Assembly: GCA_942159475.1 (NCBI GenBank)
Contig: OW804098.1
Coordinates: 2,022,383 to 2,086,382 of the forward strand
Reading direction: 5' to 3'
From: Sthenelais limicola
Lineage: Eukaryota > Annelida > Polychaeta > Phyllodocida > Sigalionidae
Length of the DNA: 64,000 nt
The first letter of the stretch is position 1, and every line of letters begins with the position of its first letter. Positions 31,921 to 43,447 of the stretch are shown here, in pieces. The notes under the pieces were generated by a model. The model searched no databases, had not been told where the DNA came from, and saw nothing but the letters and a program-made list of their open reading frames with translations. The position numbers and the translations under genes were made by a program.

Positions 31921-32664
31921 CTGAAGTATTCTATGAACTTTTAATCAAATTGGTATATGCATCATAACTCAAACACAACTCAAAGAACCAGATTTTGTTT
32001 ATTCACTTTTAGGCCAAATATTATATCAATAGTATGTGTAATCCCTTATGGATTGGGTTCTCGCGTCTCCTGTAGTATATAATGTAAGCACAATTTGTCA
32101 GAAGCCTATTGAATATCGTTTCATACACAAATAGGTACAAAAACAACATCTACATCTGTCTGATGATACATAAGCACTCTGCAGCAAGAAAGTCGTAGAT
32201 CCTAATTATATTCATCATACAAGCTTTACCTAGGTTTCTCTAGTATTTCCGTTCAAAGTTGCCAAATCATTAGGTATGCTTTAGTCTCTATGCAAATGTG
32301 TTCATGTTATTGCATTCACACTTTTATCATACACAATACCATCATCACTTGAACTAGTAATATACACAAACAATACTAGTCGATATCACTGCACCAATAT
32401 CTTATCAATATCGGTGGCATTTCAATATTTTTTACCACGGCAGGATCACCGCAATTCTGGTTTATCTATAACCCAATCAGTTCATAATTTCCGTCACCTT
32501 GGGCGAGGATTTTTTAATATTCATCCAATCATTTGATACATGTTTTTACATATTCAATGCATGTGCATCTTGTATTTATAGGCTGGTAATATAACCATTA
32601 TAACAATGGTTTCTAAAGCAAATCACACTTAGGGATTACACATAATCGGCAATCGATTGACAAT

Positions 32665-33128
32665 TCAGGTTGAAAACCACTTTGGTTTGTCAATGCCAAA
32701 CTTCAAGGGGCCTAGAGTAATGCCGATAATCTGCTCTTTTGGTATTTGTTTCTTAAGCTTAGCCAGTTCAGCATCGTGTCGGGTCTGCAGTTGTTGCCTG
32801 TGCTTTTTTGAGTTTTCTTCAAAGTCCTTCTGAACCTTTTCTAGCTCCATCTTGTACCTTTTTTCCGATTCCTCCTGGTCTTTCCTTAATGCATCCACGT
32901 TTTTCTGGCCTTCCTTTTCCAAACGCCTTATCTCTTCTTTTCTCTTATCCTCAATTTCCTTTATTTTCGCTTCCCTCAGCTGCACCTCTTTCTCCAATTT
33001 CTCCTGCATTTTCTTTGTTGTTTCCTCAGCAATTCTTGTTTGCAGTTCATTCTTTTCCTGAAGTTGGCGGATTTTGTCCTCTTGTTTCTTCGATTTGCTC
33101 TCTTGTTGGGCCAGCTTGATTCTGGTTT
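32665..33128 (-). CDS. GBP-B exon 10 (coiled coil)
   Basis: 464 nt including the stop. It encodes TRIKLAQQESKSKKQEDKIR and a long Lys/Glu/Gln heptad coil, then ends GPLKFGIDKPKWFST. The coil is followed by a short uncharged tail with no transmembrane-like stretch. Confidence 0.88.
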
Positions 33129-36100
33129 CTGTCAAAACAGTAAGATAGCAGTTTCATTATATGATATGGCGTGTACATTAATGTTATTCAATCATCTAGG
33201 TCACAGGCATCTGAGACCCTTTTAACTTGGGGAAAGCCTTTGGCTCTGAAACCTGAAATCTATAAAATTGAAATCGCATTGGGGTTTTGGGGTTTGGTAT
33301 ACACCAGTGCTGGGAAAGCCATTTGCACAGTTGGCGAACAACCACTGACCAATCTGATCAGACCTGAGATGCTGTAAGCCTAGTGCTACTTGAGTTGTGT
33401 ATTCTGTTCACCATTACGCTACCGAGTTTGGGTGATTCTCAAAGGCTCACCACTCCATCCAGCCATGCGAACACACCTAAATTAACTACTGTACTATATT
33501 TTATTTCCACTAAATTATAGTGATATAATTCAGACAAATAACCTATTTTTAAAATGGGTGTCCCTGCTTTAATGGCATTCACAGTTCTTCCTAAATATGC
33601 CCTTCACTGCAAGGACATATAATAGAAATACAAACACACCCTCTGGGAAAGTGAAACTTTGGGCGAAACGTTTTAGAACTGAAATAAAATAATTTAGTGC
33701 GATTGAGTGACTTTTTCTTCTACATCAGAGGCAATACAATTATAGTGAGATAGACCCCGGGAGTGACGACCTGAGGCTGCTCACCTTCCCTTTGTTTCTC
33801 CTCTTCACTTAACTTTTGATCAGCTCTGAGGATCATATTGCCATGCACATCTTCGTCCTTTAGGAACTCAGCCAACATTTGATTTTTCTGCAAATAGAAT
33901 AATTTCAAAGGCAAATATTATGAACCATTTAGATGATAGCTAAAGTTATATGAACTCGTTAGCCATCATGTAAGTTTATTTTAGTTTCTAATGAAATCTC
34001 TTCCACAACCTTTGCATCTTTTCTCGGTCCGTTTATTCAGAAAACACCCAGGAATTGACGACCCTATTTTTAATATCTTCATGTAAAATATGTTTGCTCC
34101 AACAATTCAAAATTAAACAAAACAATGACAGTCACCTTCCTGAGAGATTCAACATATCAGTATCCCCTGAATAGACCCAAAACATTCTGACTACTTCTCA
34201 CCGAGTTGCAGTACGGAATAATGGACTCTGTCAGAAGGGGTTGGAAAGATTTCGTTCATATCTTAACTTCTATATAACATCTCAATTATGAAGACATCTC
34301 CCATTAGCTAAAGTGCTGACCATCAGCGAGATAAGATAAGATAAGATTAGATAAGAAAATCTTTTATTTGCCAATCTGCTCGATATTACAGTAAATGAAT
34401 AGGACAAAAGGGTCTATATATACATGTCTATATGAAAAAGTTATTCAATTTCTGCCAACAGTTACCATTAATTTTGAAGGCCTTCGTCTTGTACTGGACT
34501 TGAGCAGCGAATATGACAATAAGTAAGAGAAGAGAAGAGAAAATAAAAGTGAAAATAAGAGAAAAATAAGTATATCAAAGATGAACCCCATTTGCATAGC
34601 TTTTTCATTTTATATGTTCATAATTTTAAAATAATTCCTCAAATGTGTCTACAACACAGAGCCAACAGGCATGAATGTTCTCCTGAGATTTTGTGTTTGT
34701 CTAAGTCTCATCAACGCACTTTCTACTTGTTTTGTTTCTGGTTTTCTTTCTTTACCATCAACATATTTTGACATATTGTAATATTTTTCTTAGTATTTCT
34801 TTATAAAAAGGTGAATATTCTGGGCTTGTGTAACTCACCAGCACACCAAGTTTCTTTTTCTTGTTGTACTGGTCTGACAGAGCTGCCAAGTCTTTGGTGT
34901 ACAGCTCATAACCTCCTGGCTTCATGTACAGACCGTTGTTGTGCTTCTCTTTGACAGGCTGGCCAAGAACTCCAAGAACTTCCTCGCAACGACTCCTCGA
35001 GTGAGCCCTGTTTTCTTCTTCTATTTTTGAGCAGGCCTCATGAAGTTTGTCCTGTTAATTCGGATATAAGGGGTAGAATTATATATATGGTTTACTAGGG
35101 AATGAACAAGTTAGTGTTAGACAACGTGGGAAGAAGAAGAAGAAGAAGAAGAAGAAGGACAACATCAACAACTAATGAAACGTAATGCTTCCTCAGAATC
35201 TATGGAAAATAGTTCAGAAAGTTCAACGCTCACCAAGAAAACTTGCTTGAAAGTACCCTCTACATCGTAGATCGCTCTTGAGACAAAGGCATCCACTGCC
35301 TCTTTTTGACCTCTCTCAAATAGTTTTGCTAGTTCCTCTTCTGTCTCAGTAGGTACTTTGCCAGACTCTTTGATTTGGCGGTAGCACGCATTCAGGACTT
35401 CAGCAATCACTTTCTCATTTTCCCTCCTGGCCATTACTGTAAAGGCACTCTCCATACAGGGCACCTCGCCCTGCTGTATCGACCCAATGTACATTTCCAC
35501 AAGCGTGGCAAACACTGGAAAAGCAAACGAGATGTGTAATATTACAGAAAATCGAGTCATACATAAGTGGCAAATCAATTTATATATTTTTCAAATGTTT
35601 CTGAAAGGAGCCCCTGTCCAGAATGTTCTGATTTTAGGGGCGTTTAGTGCTGCCAGTGGCATGAATACTAAAGTACTAGATCTCAAGACTATGTAGTGAA
35701 TGTATCTATGCATATATCGATTGTTATCTTAGGGAGAATATTTAACGTCTATTGACTGGCCATCCAGAAGCAGCAATAATTTACTTTGATGTAGAACCAA
35801 TATTTAACGGTTTAGAATCACTGGAATCGAACTACTGATATTATAAACGCAGGACGAAGAGTGATCATTACAACCTATCGATAAACCCTACTTAGTTTGA
35901 TTGGTTGCTAATCATTTGTTTAACAAATATCTGATGATTATCCTGTTTATTTATATATTGGACATCTTGGGAACAACTTAAATTCATTATTCATTTTTTA
36001 CTCAGGCGTTCAGTGCTTCAGAATTTTTGTTTCAAATGGGTTTTCATCTCCGACCTACACTATTGTCCCTTCTATGATATAATATCACTTTTGACGGATG

Positions 36101-39100
36101 GAAATCATTTTTCTGATTGACAATGCTCGCCCTGACCTTGTGGAAGTCAGTTAAGACACATAGTTCAGGAATCACAAGGTAAGTTTTCCTTTGCACTGTT
36201 TCATACAAAACATATTTTTATTAATGTATCGAGGTAGGTGATTATCGTTTTTGTATCGCGAATCCCGGTAGTCTGAGTGGTTAGGTGATGATAGGTAGGA
36301 AATGAAACCCTATAATATTAGTTTGGTTTGTTTATTCACTAGCTTTCGGGCTAAATTGTGTGCCCTTCATCAGGTCGTGTTTTTACTGAATGAAACCCAT
36401 ATGGGATTGTGCTATTATGTTTGCACTATTGCAGGAAACTATACAGATTGTTGGACACTAGCACTTACTTAGACCGTTAATGGAGTCTCCATTTGGAAGG
36501 GCAAGGGTTGGACATTTATTCCAGATGTAACCTGTGAACGCCTTTGTGTCACCGACAAAGGATTTAGCCAAATGTTTCTCTTTCAAAGTATCAAGTTTTT
36601 TCACTGTTGACCTGTGACCAAATAAAATTAATACAAATAGTTTTTCTTCTTTTTTTGCAATTGGAAGAATTTGATTTGGAATCATAATATCGAATAATGT
36701 TATGACAAAACAAATTAATCTTCACATGAATCATGAAGCTTCTGAACATTATTGTAAGGTTTCAAGATATAAGATATATTAGAATCGTCCTTCCAAAAAT
36801 AGGTTTAAATGTTGGGGGCATTTAATGTATGTGTTATCTTCTCAACAACTTTTAATTATTTCTAAGTTCCTACCTATCTCCTGGTGAATCAAATACAAAA
36901 CACTTTCGTGTAGCAAAGTATTGTCGGATACACTTTCTTGCTTCCTGGCTATCCTTCACTTGGTTGTCTCTGAGGCCTAGCATATGCTCCAGGTAGTCAT
37001 CAGCTGTCACCTTCTTACCCGCAATCTCCAGACTCAGGGTGAAGTCTCTAGCAGTGAGAATCAACTGGGGAAAGTACATGTCAAGGTCAATGTTGTCACC
37101 TTCTGTCCCTTTTGTGTGGATCTTGACCTTTTTGGAGATTTGTGAGATAAAGCTGATATTAAATTAAGGAAAGCTTGCATTACCAGGCCTGGACTAGACA
37201 TAACATTATTAATTGTGATGTATTGGAAAATAAGTCCTAAAATATGGATTTTGAGATATCACCATATTTGAAAAGAGGACATCAAGGTGATTCCAATGAC
37301 AGTAAACATGAAGGGCATTTAAGAAGTGTTTGTATATTTTATGTTTGATATTTTGATAATTTTGAAAAAAAAATAATTTTGCAATGTTTCAGGATGGGTA
37401 ATTTAGAAATTTTGATATCTTAAACCATTTAGGTCAGCTCATCCTCTATTTTATCTCAGCAAGAAAGTTCCAGCCTAGGAAAAAGCATGAAAACAGGTTG
37501 ATCATAGGGTGGTTCGGTATATACACCATTCTTCCCTCTGGTCACGGCACGGGTTATGTGTCTCAATAAACATAGCGGAGCTATTCTTAGTGGAATAGCA
37601 GTAGGGTGCTGCTGGTCTAGGTACTACATGATATCATACATCTACATTACCATGTATGTGTGCCTTCATCTAACAAGCAGCGAAGAACCTTGCACATCCC
37701 ATATATCAGCTCATTGAATGTCATTTTAGAAAAATCAACGGATTTCATAGGCGTACCTTTTTCCAAGTGAATGGAGTAATACTCAGGCCTGAGGGAGAGA
37801 CCCTTCTCTCTCTTGTCAATAGCAGGATCTATGGCAGTAGTAAGCTTGTTTATGGCAGACACTGCGTCAAGCTGTGGGGGCAGGGGAGGAGGAGGTTGAC
37901 CACCAGGACCCGATTGACCACCGGCCCGCTGCTGGAAAGCAAGAGACAAGGCCACCATTGAAGTGGTCTGGGCTTGAAGCTCAACTCGCTGCAAACGTTG
38001 TAAGTCCAGGAGACCAGCTAAAGTAACAGGGTCCTGCTCAGCATTAATAACAGATTCACAATCATCATCACTATTAGCGCCCACCCTGTCATCAATAGAC
38101 TTGGTCTCGTCCACTTGTAAAAAATCCTTCCATAACTCCTCTTTACCGGCGTCGATAGCTAGCTGTTTAGCAAGAACCACAAACTTGCATCTAGTAGCTC
38201 CCCAAGGCCCAACATGCTTGTGGCCACATCCAGACACGCAATTCCTGTACACAGGCAATATAGCCGCCATAATGCAATATATAATGCACTAATTCCAATA
38301 TAAATGCACCGGATGAAGCTGGATTGACAAGCGAGAAAAAACAGGTGAACAATGGCGATACAATGAGTGAGTGAGGGTGGTTGATGGGATACGTTCCCAA
38401 TAGCTGATCAAACACTAGGGGGCACTGGCGATCTGTGGCTGGTTCAATAAGCCGGATAATATATATATATGATCCGAGCAGATGTGTAACTATATAACCT
38501 CGTTACCTTTTATGTTACACCTTGTGTAACAGCAAAACCAGAGCAGTGTAAAAGAGCAGTGTTGCACTTTCTATACCATTTTAAAACTTGCAGCTGCTCA
38601 GGAGCTCTCCGGATGTTTTGCTAACATCATATTTGATTTGAGCACACCTACATTATTTTAATATTACCCCTTTGTAAGCACATACATGTTATTGCTATCA
38701 AATGTGTAATTAAAAAACAAACCAGTAGAATGACCCTTAAACATGGATGAAATGCAATTGCAAATAACAGAAAGCTTGAACCAAGGATACTGTAGTTTGC
38801 TGAACATGGTCTCATCAATGGCTCCCAGGAAGTTGTAGACAAACGTGCTGGAGAGGAGGACGGCCAGCGTGAAGATCCAGTTGTCATGGTCTGGGTTACC
38901 CTGTAAGTACATAAATTGTGTTGTTAGGATTTGGAAGTTAGCACCAATTGTTCTTTCATGAAAAATGTGGTTGTTAGGTAATCGGACTGCTCTGTAATGC
39001 CCTATCATGCCCCATATCCTTTTACTGGTACTTTATTGTTTATTATTATATAACTTTTGTTCACAGTATATATATACAAGAAGGGCACACAGCATTCAAC

Positions 39101-41519
39101 ACTGCTGATCTTCAAGGTGGCCCTTTCTAAATCAAAGTTGAAAATTGCAGTGTTCATACATAAGAGTGGGTTACGAAATTGTATAGACAGTTTGCATGAA
39201 AGTATATGTTTGATTTGATACGGTGAAAGATAGAGAAAATAGCTAAATAAGGAGGTGCAGGGATAAAGCAGAATATAAGAAGGTTCAACAAAGCTCATGA
39301 ACACTTCACCTTGTCTGCATCGCCCAGTCCCTCAGTGTCCAGTAACAGTAAGTAGGTGTTCTCCCGGACAGGATGTTGTCGTACCCAGATCCAGATGCCT
39401 TTGGTTTTACTCTCGATCGTGTTGCCCAGAGCGAAACCTGTAATTAATTCAATTTAGATTTACTCCATGTGCAGAGACCAAAACCAAAGAGTTTGTTTAA
39501 ATGGACTAATCGCGCTCAAGAATTAGTGGTTGGCATCATGATATGCCTTTAAATTTCAAGCAAAACAATGACCTAATCATGTTGACTGGAAATCAGGATA
39601 GAACAAAATCAGTTTGAAACCATTGTACCAGTCAAAACCAGACATTGAATAAGTACAGGGTAATACAAGATATTGTGTGCTTTTGGTTTAAGAGTTTCTC
39701 TGGACTAGTAATGGGATGGGATAGAATATGAAAACAAATAGAAAAATTTGAAAAGATTGTACTGGTCAAAACCAGTAAATACAGGGTAACTGACAACTTG
39801 GTTGAAGGAGCAAGAAGACCTGCCTCTAGATATGTTGTTCCAGAGAGATACATATATATGATAATATGTGTAATAACAGATACTTGTGCTCTTGGTTTAA
39901 GGGTTTCTCTGGACTAGTAATGGGGTAGACAGGTGAAAGTCGACAATTGGCAAGTGAACAATACACTAGGAGATGAAAATAAATATATCCCACCTTTAGA
40001 CGCACTACCAAGTCTGTTCATGAGGTATGACTTGCCCGTCCTGTAGAGTCCAGCGATGGATATGGCGACCATGGGTTTGTCTAGGTACTGTAGTTCAGCA
40101 AGCACATCCTGTCTAGCCCTCAATATACCAGATTCATCGGTTTCTATCAGGCACTGCGGCTCCTTGAATATAGACATTTCTGCCTCCTGAGACGGTTTCA
40201 ATGAAATAGTTTAAAATTGCCACATTTGTTAAGCATAGTTAAAACTGCCCATACATTTAGACCCTATTTGATTTCATTAGAAGACTTTTATACCAATTAA
40301 AATTGCTTCATGGGAGCAACAGGACGGAGGATTTCAAGCCCCCTTTTAGCGAGGAGTACAGTGATATTTTCAGTAGTTGGTAATTTCACCTTGGTTGATG
40401 ATTTGAAGTCACTAATTACTATTCGTTCAGTTCTTGCTAGGCTAAACTATGTTATGTACCATGCTTTGGTGTTTCATGGTAAAACAGCTTCTGTTAAACT
40501 CAGAGAGATTATAAGTTCAGTCTACACTCTTTTTATCGGATCACCTGGAGTATATGCTGTTTTTGCCCATCCAGTTGGATTTAACAAAGTACTTAACTTC
40601 ATATTTATGTCAATCGTATGATAATAGTTTTAAGATAAGTTTAAGACAAGTTTTGGAATCAAAGAGTACAAATGAAAGAAATATAATGAGAGTGTGTAAA
40701 ATTGCATAACATTCATCTAAAATGAACTCGTTGTTAGCAATAGGCCTTCGTTCTGTATTCATGTTAACCAGAATACAGTGTGATGTAATTGTAGATAATC
40801 AAACAAATTGAAATAATCAATATCAATTTTTTATAATCATGAATTTATAATTTAAATGTAGCGAAGGCCTTATGGGAAGAACAACATTTGTTGAGACAAG
40901 GAGCTCCCCAAATATTATTATGTATCTGTATGTCAAGAAAAATAAACCTATTAACATAATACATATTTTTGTAATTCTTTTGTGTCTAGTCTGATCATTC
41001 ATCTGGTTGGCCTCCGTCTACTTCTAAGAGTGGGGAATTCTATTTTAAATTGTATTATACTTGTGTTTTCTCTGGCCTAATGTTTAATTCCAGAAGATCC
41101 CCATCCAATAGGGGATTTGCATGTGCCACTGCGCATGTCTTGTACAGTGCATCATGGGATGGATTTTGATGAAATCTGACATACGAATATTTGGCAACAT
41201 TTTTATAAAAATTGCAAGAATGTTTTCACGAATATTACAGCTTTTATATATGTTCTATAAAAACCAAATGCATGATGGGAAAGATGGATACTTGTGTTAT
41301 GGAAACATGTATAACACATGGATATTAAAATTAGCGCACTGATAAATATTCCATGCAGAACATGGCATGTTTTCTATAGATTTTATACTGTACCATTAGC
41401 CCCAAAATGCCATGCGAATCAGGATTCAAATGGTGGCTATGCAACTCCCCTATTGTACAGCAATAATGAAGCAGACTCACCGATTCATGTGAATGTTGAC
41501 CTGAAGCCTTGTTACCCAT
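32665..41519 (-). CDS. GBP-B: guanylate-binding protein-like large GTPase (10 coding exons, 650 aa)
   Basis: Exons 41481-41519, 39994-40186, 39310-39437, 38791-38900, 36874-37152, 36469-36611, 35234-35514, 34839-35051, 33785-33887 and 32665-33128. They sum to 1953 nt, with consistent phases and GT/AG borders. The structure parallels GBP-A exon for exon: G1 GLYRTGKS (59-66), switch [13 protein letters not shown]3 [10 protein letters not shown] (ending at 120), TARD G4, helical domain, and a coiled coil from about residue 497. The N-terminus MGNKASGQ fits the N-myristoyltransferase consensus (Gly2, Ser6). The C-terminus ends KPKWFST, with no CaaX and no hydrophobic tail. By family knowledge it is a GTP-driven, self-assembling defence GTPase; its role here is inferred. 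The first exon is the least certain. Confidence 0.9.
33785..33887 (-). CDS. GBP-B exon 9
   Basis: 103 nt, encoding KNQMLAEFLKDEDVHGNMIL and then RADQKLSEEEKQRE. It leaves one base, which completes Glu at the start of the last exon. Confidence 0.87.
34325..34490. mobile_element. Short retroposon 3'-tail-like repeat with (GATAA)n
   Basis: GATAAGATAAGATTAGATAA then GAAAATCTTTTATTTGCC, later AACAGTTACCATTAATTTTG. The same arrangement recurs at 61376-61512, there with ATTGA repeats. It looks like the microsatellite-ended 3' tail of a SINE or LINE. Confidence 0.6.
34839..35051 (-). CDS. GBP-B exon 8
   Basis: 213 nt, phase 0 at both ends, encoding [19 protein letters not shown] and then [20 protein letters not shown]. 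It ends in a lysine run (NKKKKLGVL) that is one residue longer than in GBP-A. An (AAG)n microsatellite lies just upstream in the gene. Confidence 0.88.
35126..35158. repeat. (AAG)n microsatellite
   Basis: An uninterrupted GAA/AAG run in GBP-B intron 7. Confidence 0.9.
35234..35514 (-). CDS. GBP-B exon 7
   Basis: 281 nt, encoding FATLVEMYIGSIQQGEVPCM, then a helical-domain segment ending VDAFVSRAIYDVEGTFKQVF. High identity to GBP-A exon 7. Confidence 0.9.
36469..36611 (-). CDS. GBP-B exon 6
   Basis: 143 nt, encoding STVKKLDTLKEKHLAKSF and then YIWNKCPTLALPNGDSINGL, with donor A|GTAAGT. The homologous GBP-A intron holds the LTR element; here that intron is only about 950 bp. Confidence 0.87.
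36874..37152 (-). CDS. GBP-B exon 5 (G4)
   Basis: 279 nt, encoding FISQISKKVKIHTKGTEGD, then MYFPQLILTARDFTLSLEI and ending KCFVFDSPGDR. The TARD motif is conserved with GBP-A. Confidence 0.9.
37208..37425. mobile_element. Family-A MITE, left-half fragment, in GBP-B intron 4
   Basis: Reads TGATGTATTGGAAAATAAGT, then GATTTTGAGATATCACCATA and AGTAAACATGAAGGGCATTT, as in the full copies. It starts about 55 bp from exon 5. Confidence 0.75.
37647..38270 (-). CDS. Gag-like / retroelement-type ORF, 207 aa, in GBP-B intron 4
   Basis: ATG at 38270 (MAAILPVYRNCVSGCGHKHV), stop at 37647. It has a Cys/His cluster near the start (C..CxH..C, residues 11-28), a Glu/Asp-rich stretch, a Pro-rich linker (PPPPLPPQ), and a C-terminal helix-rich segment (YSIHLEKGTPMKSVDFSKM, FNELIYGMCKVLRCLLDEGT). 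It is clearly richer in GC than the intron around it and fully open. The composition suggests the Gag-like first ORF of a retroelement. I see no RT next to it and do not recognise the family. A 41-bp-scale AT-rich tract and a MITE fragment lie beside it. Confidence 0.55.
   Translation of the reverse strand: MAAILPVYRNCVSGCGHKHVGPWGATRCKFVVLAKQLAIDAGKEELWKDFLQVDETKSIDDRVGANSDDDCESVINAEQDPVTLAGLLDLQRLQRVELQAQTTSMVALSLAFQQRAGGQSGPGGQPPPPLPPQLDAVSAINKLTTAIDPAIDKREKGLSLRPEYYSIHLEKGTPMKSVDFSKMTFNELIYGMCKVLRCLLDEGTHTW
38500..38650. mobile_element. Family-D MITE fragment in GBP-B intron 4
   Basis: AGCAAAACCAGAGCAGTGTA, TTGCACTTTCTATACCATTT and ATTTGATTTGAGCAC match the interior of the copy at 31486-31920. 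Confidence 0.6.
38791..38900 (-). CDS. GBP-B exon 4
   Basis: 110 nt, encoding GNPDHDNWIFTLAVLLSSTF and then VYNFLGAIDETMFSKL. It uses the weak donor GTATCC, as GBP-A exon 4 does. The following intron carries the gag-like ORF. Confidence 0.87.
39310..39437 (-). CDS. GBP-B exon 3 (switch I and G3)
   Basis: 128 nt, encoding [18 protein letters not shown] and ending [14 protein letters not shown], then donor GTGAAG. There is no tandem duplication here, unlike the same place in GBP-A. Confidence 0.9.
39994..40186 (-). CDS. GBP-B exon 2 (P-loop)
   Basis: 193 nt, identical in length to GBP-A exon 2. It encodes [20 protein letters not shown] and continues to [15 protein letters not shown], the G1 motif. 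Confidence 0.9.
41106..41455. mobile_element. Family-B MITE, complete (350 bp), just inside GBP-B intron 1
   Basis: Ends CAATAGGGGATTTGCATGTG and GCAACTCCCCTATTG. It lies 26 bp from the exon 1 boundary of GBP-B. Confidence 0.87.
41481..41519 (-). CDS. GBP-B exon 1 (candidate N-myristoylation signal)
   Basis: ATG at 41519, 13 codons MGNKASGQHSHES, donor CG|GTGAGT, phase 0. It splices in frame to exon 2 (EAEMSIFKEPQ). Gly2 and Ser6 match the myristoylation consensus. A family-B MITE starts about 26 bp inside the intron that follows. If this exon is not used, translation would start at the ATG at 40177. Confidence 0.65.
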
Positions 41520-41864
41520 CGTCACGATTCCCTGCTGGTTCCCTCGCTATAAAGCAGACCTAGAGGTATAAGACGTATTGAAACTCACTTAATCGCCGAC
41601 AATCCCTTGTCAATAGAATATCAGATTCTTAACATAGGTATCTATTTTATTTTTGCCTGTATGTTTTTATGATTAGTGATTATTGCGATCTATATTAGAG
41701 AAACAAATCAAAGTTATAGTTAGAGGTTCCTGGTAGTCTGCAATCAATTCAATACTTTCTACTGGACCTCCAGAAGCCTGGAACTAAAAGTTTGGGCTTC
41801 CAACATATCACCTATGTTGATTCAAAGGTGGTATGCTACAGAAGAACGAGTCGCACACATTTTT

Positions 41865-42257
41865 TTGGAGATATTATGATATGTGAAAAGTTGAGATCAA
41901 GTGGATAACGACGATGGTAAACATGAAGGACATATAATAAGTATCTCTATATTTAAGGTTGATATTTTTTTTTTTGAAAAAGAAGTTATCATATATCAAT
42001 ATATATCAAAATCGAAGGGTGGACAATTCTGAGTTAAGTTGCTAAATATACTCTATAGCATGGCCTTAGATTCTTAGAAGTGAATAGAAATGCATATTGA
42101 ATACACTGACATGAAATGCATTACATGTATTCATGCGACCACAAGGACAGGAAACCCCTAACAGACATTCCAGCAAAGAGACTATGTAAATAAAACACCT
42201 TGAAAAATCTAAATTTGTGTGACTGTTGACTTATTTTTCTTCAACACATCCCATATA
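41865..42257. mobile_element. Family-A MITE, near-complete and diverged
   Basis: Carries GATGGTAAACATGAAGGACA and TAATAAGTATCTCTATATTT. It ends in the degraded terminus GTTGACTTATTTTTCTTCAA CACATCCCATAT. The left terminus is missing or eroded. Confidence 0.7.
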
Positions 42258-42410
42258 TTAATAGCGTGTTATAATATATCATGAATGTGCAGGAACAATT
42301 CTATTACTATGGAGGGTAATACAGTATAGTATGGTGAAGAAATCATCACATCCTCTTTTACGCCTATAAAATATTTAAAGGGCAGACCGATGCACCTAAG
42401 AAACATAAGG

Positions 42411-42632
42411 GTCAGATTTTCCGAAAATGTACAAAGCGCCTTCACCAATCCTCTCGAATAACCCAAATTTAAGACAAAAATGAGCTTCAAAATAGAATTG
42501 ATACTGTAACTCAATGCAATACCAAATATGCTCAGATATAGCTAGTATTTTTCATTTTTATAGCCAAATTTAGCAAAATTCCCTAAATTCCTAAATTGCC
42601 AATTATACAGCTTCTGAAAATCTGACCCATAA
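42411..42632. mobile_element. Family-C MITE copy with an intact empty target site
   Basis: Ends GGGTCAGATTTTCCGAAAAT and CTTCTGAAAATCTGACCC. Contains ACCAAATATGCTCAGATATA, which is what the LTR target looked like before insertion. Confidence 0.85.
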
Positions 42633-43062
42633 GCAAAAGGAACGTATATGTACAAAGCACTGAATACAGAACCTGCTCTTCATGGAATGTCCCACCCCCC
42701 GAATTAAGCAAATAACCTGATCTATATATATGCCTTTATATGAATACAAAAATATAAACTACTATAAACTGCCAGATTAAACTATTCAAACACTTAATAC
42801 AATTGATATATTTGTACTGTAAACCGCTGTTTAGTTAATTAGCCAGCTGAATTTACTGATATAAAGACACTAGCAAATCGCTCATTCATCCTTATTCTTT
42901 TCTTCATCATCTCACCCCTCAAGTCTCCCTCGCCTCTGATTCTAAATACAAATTCAACTATCAATGACATGTCTATATCTTCTCCAGTCGTCAGATACAA
43001 AACAAATACACAATACTTGTACAAAACAATAGAAAATTGTAAGACAAAAATGAGAAGTTACT

Positions 43063-43110
43063 CACCGCTGTTCACTTGATGTCCCGTATACACATGTACA
43101 CACATACAGC
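43063..43110 (-). other. Possible 5'-UTR exon of GBP-B
   Basis: On the minus strand, ...CATCAAGTGAACAGCG is followed by a strong donor GTGAGTAACTT, about 1.5 kb upstream of the first coding exon. An acceptor-like GTCTGCTTTATAG lies just before the GBP-B start codon. Only the splice signals support this. Confidence 0.25.
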
Positions 43111-43447
43111 TGACTGTTGGTATGTAAGCGCTGTCGGTGCACCATTGAGATCGTGTTATCATGTGACTAGATAACCCTAACCTTTAACATGTCATTCATT
43201 GCTGCTACTCATCTTTTATTTGACGAGAAATTAAATGATAATACATATATTCGGTAAACCCCACGGCAATGTCCCTAATATTTCATATTAGTTATAAGTC
43301 AAGGGGTTTGGACTGTTAACCTCAATGAGACAAATACCAGAAGTAATTTGGGGTGTTTTTTAAGCATTGGTGCTATATTCCTGACATGTTTCTGTTCGAC
43401 GGGAGAACCATGTTCAGAGAGTTGCTCACTAATGTTGACGTCATCGC

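Larger units (their letters stand above)
28878..32664. other. GBP-B to GBP-A intergenic region
   Basis: Must contain the GBP-A promoter and the GBP-B 3' end. It holds MITE copies of families B, C and D, a (TTCCATATTYCAATAAACTAT)-like short repeat near 29320-29450, and a C10 run at 30370. No other gene. Confidence 0.5.

Noticed and set aside
32808..33225. Plus-strand Phe/Pro/Leu-rich ORFs
   Set aside because: Antisense of the Lys/Glu-rich GBP-B coiled-coil exon.
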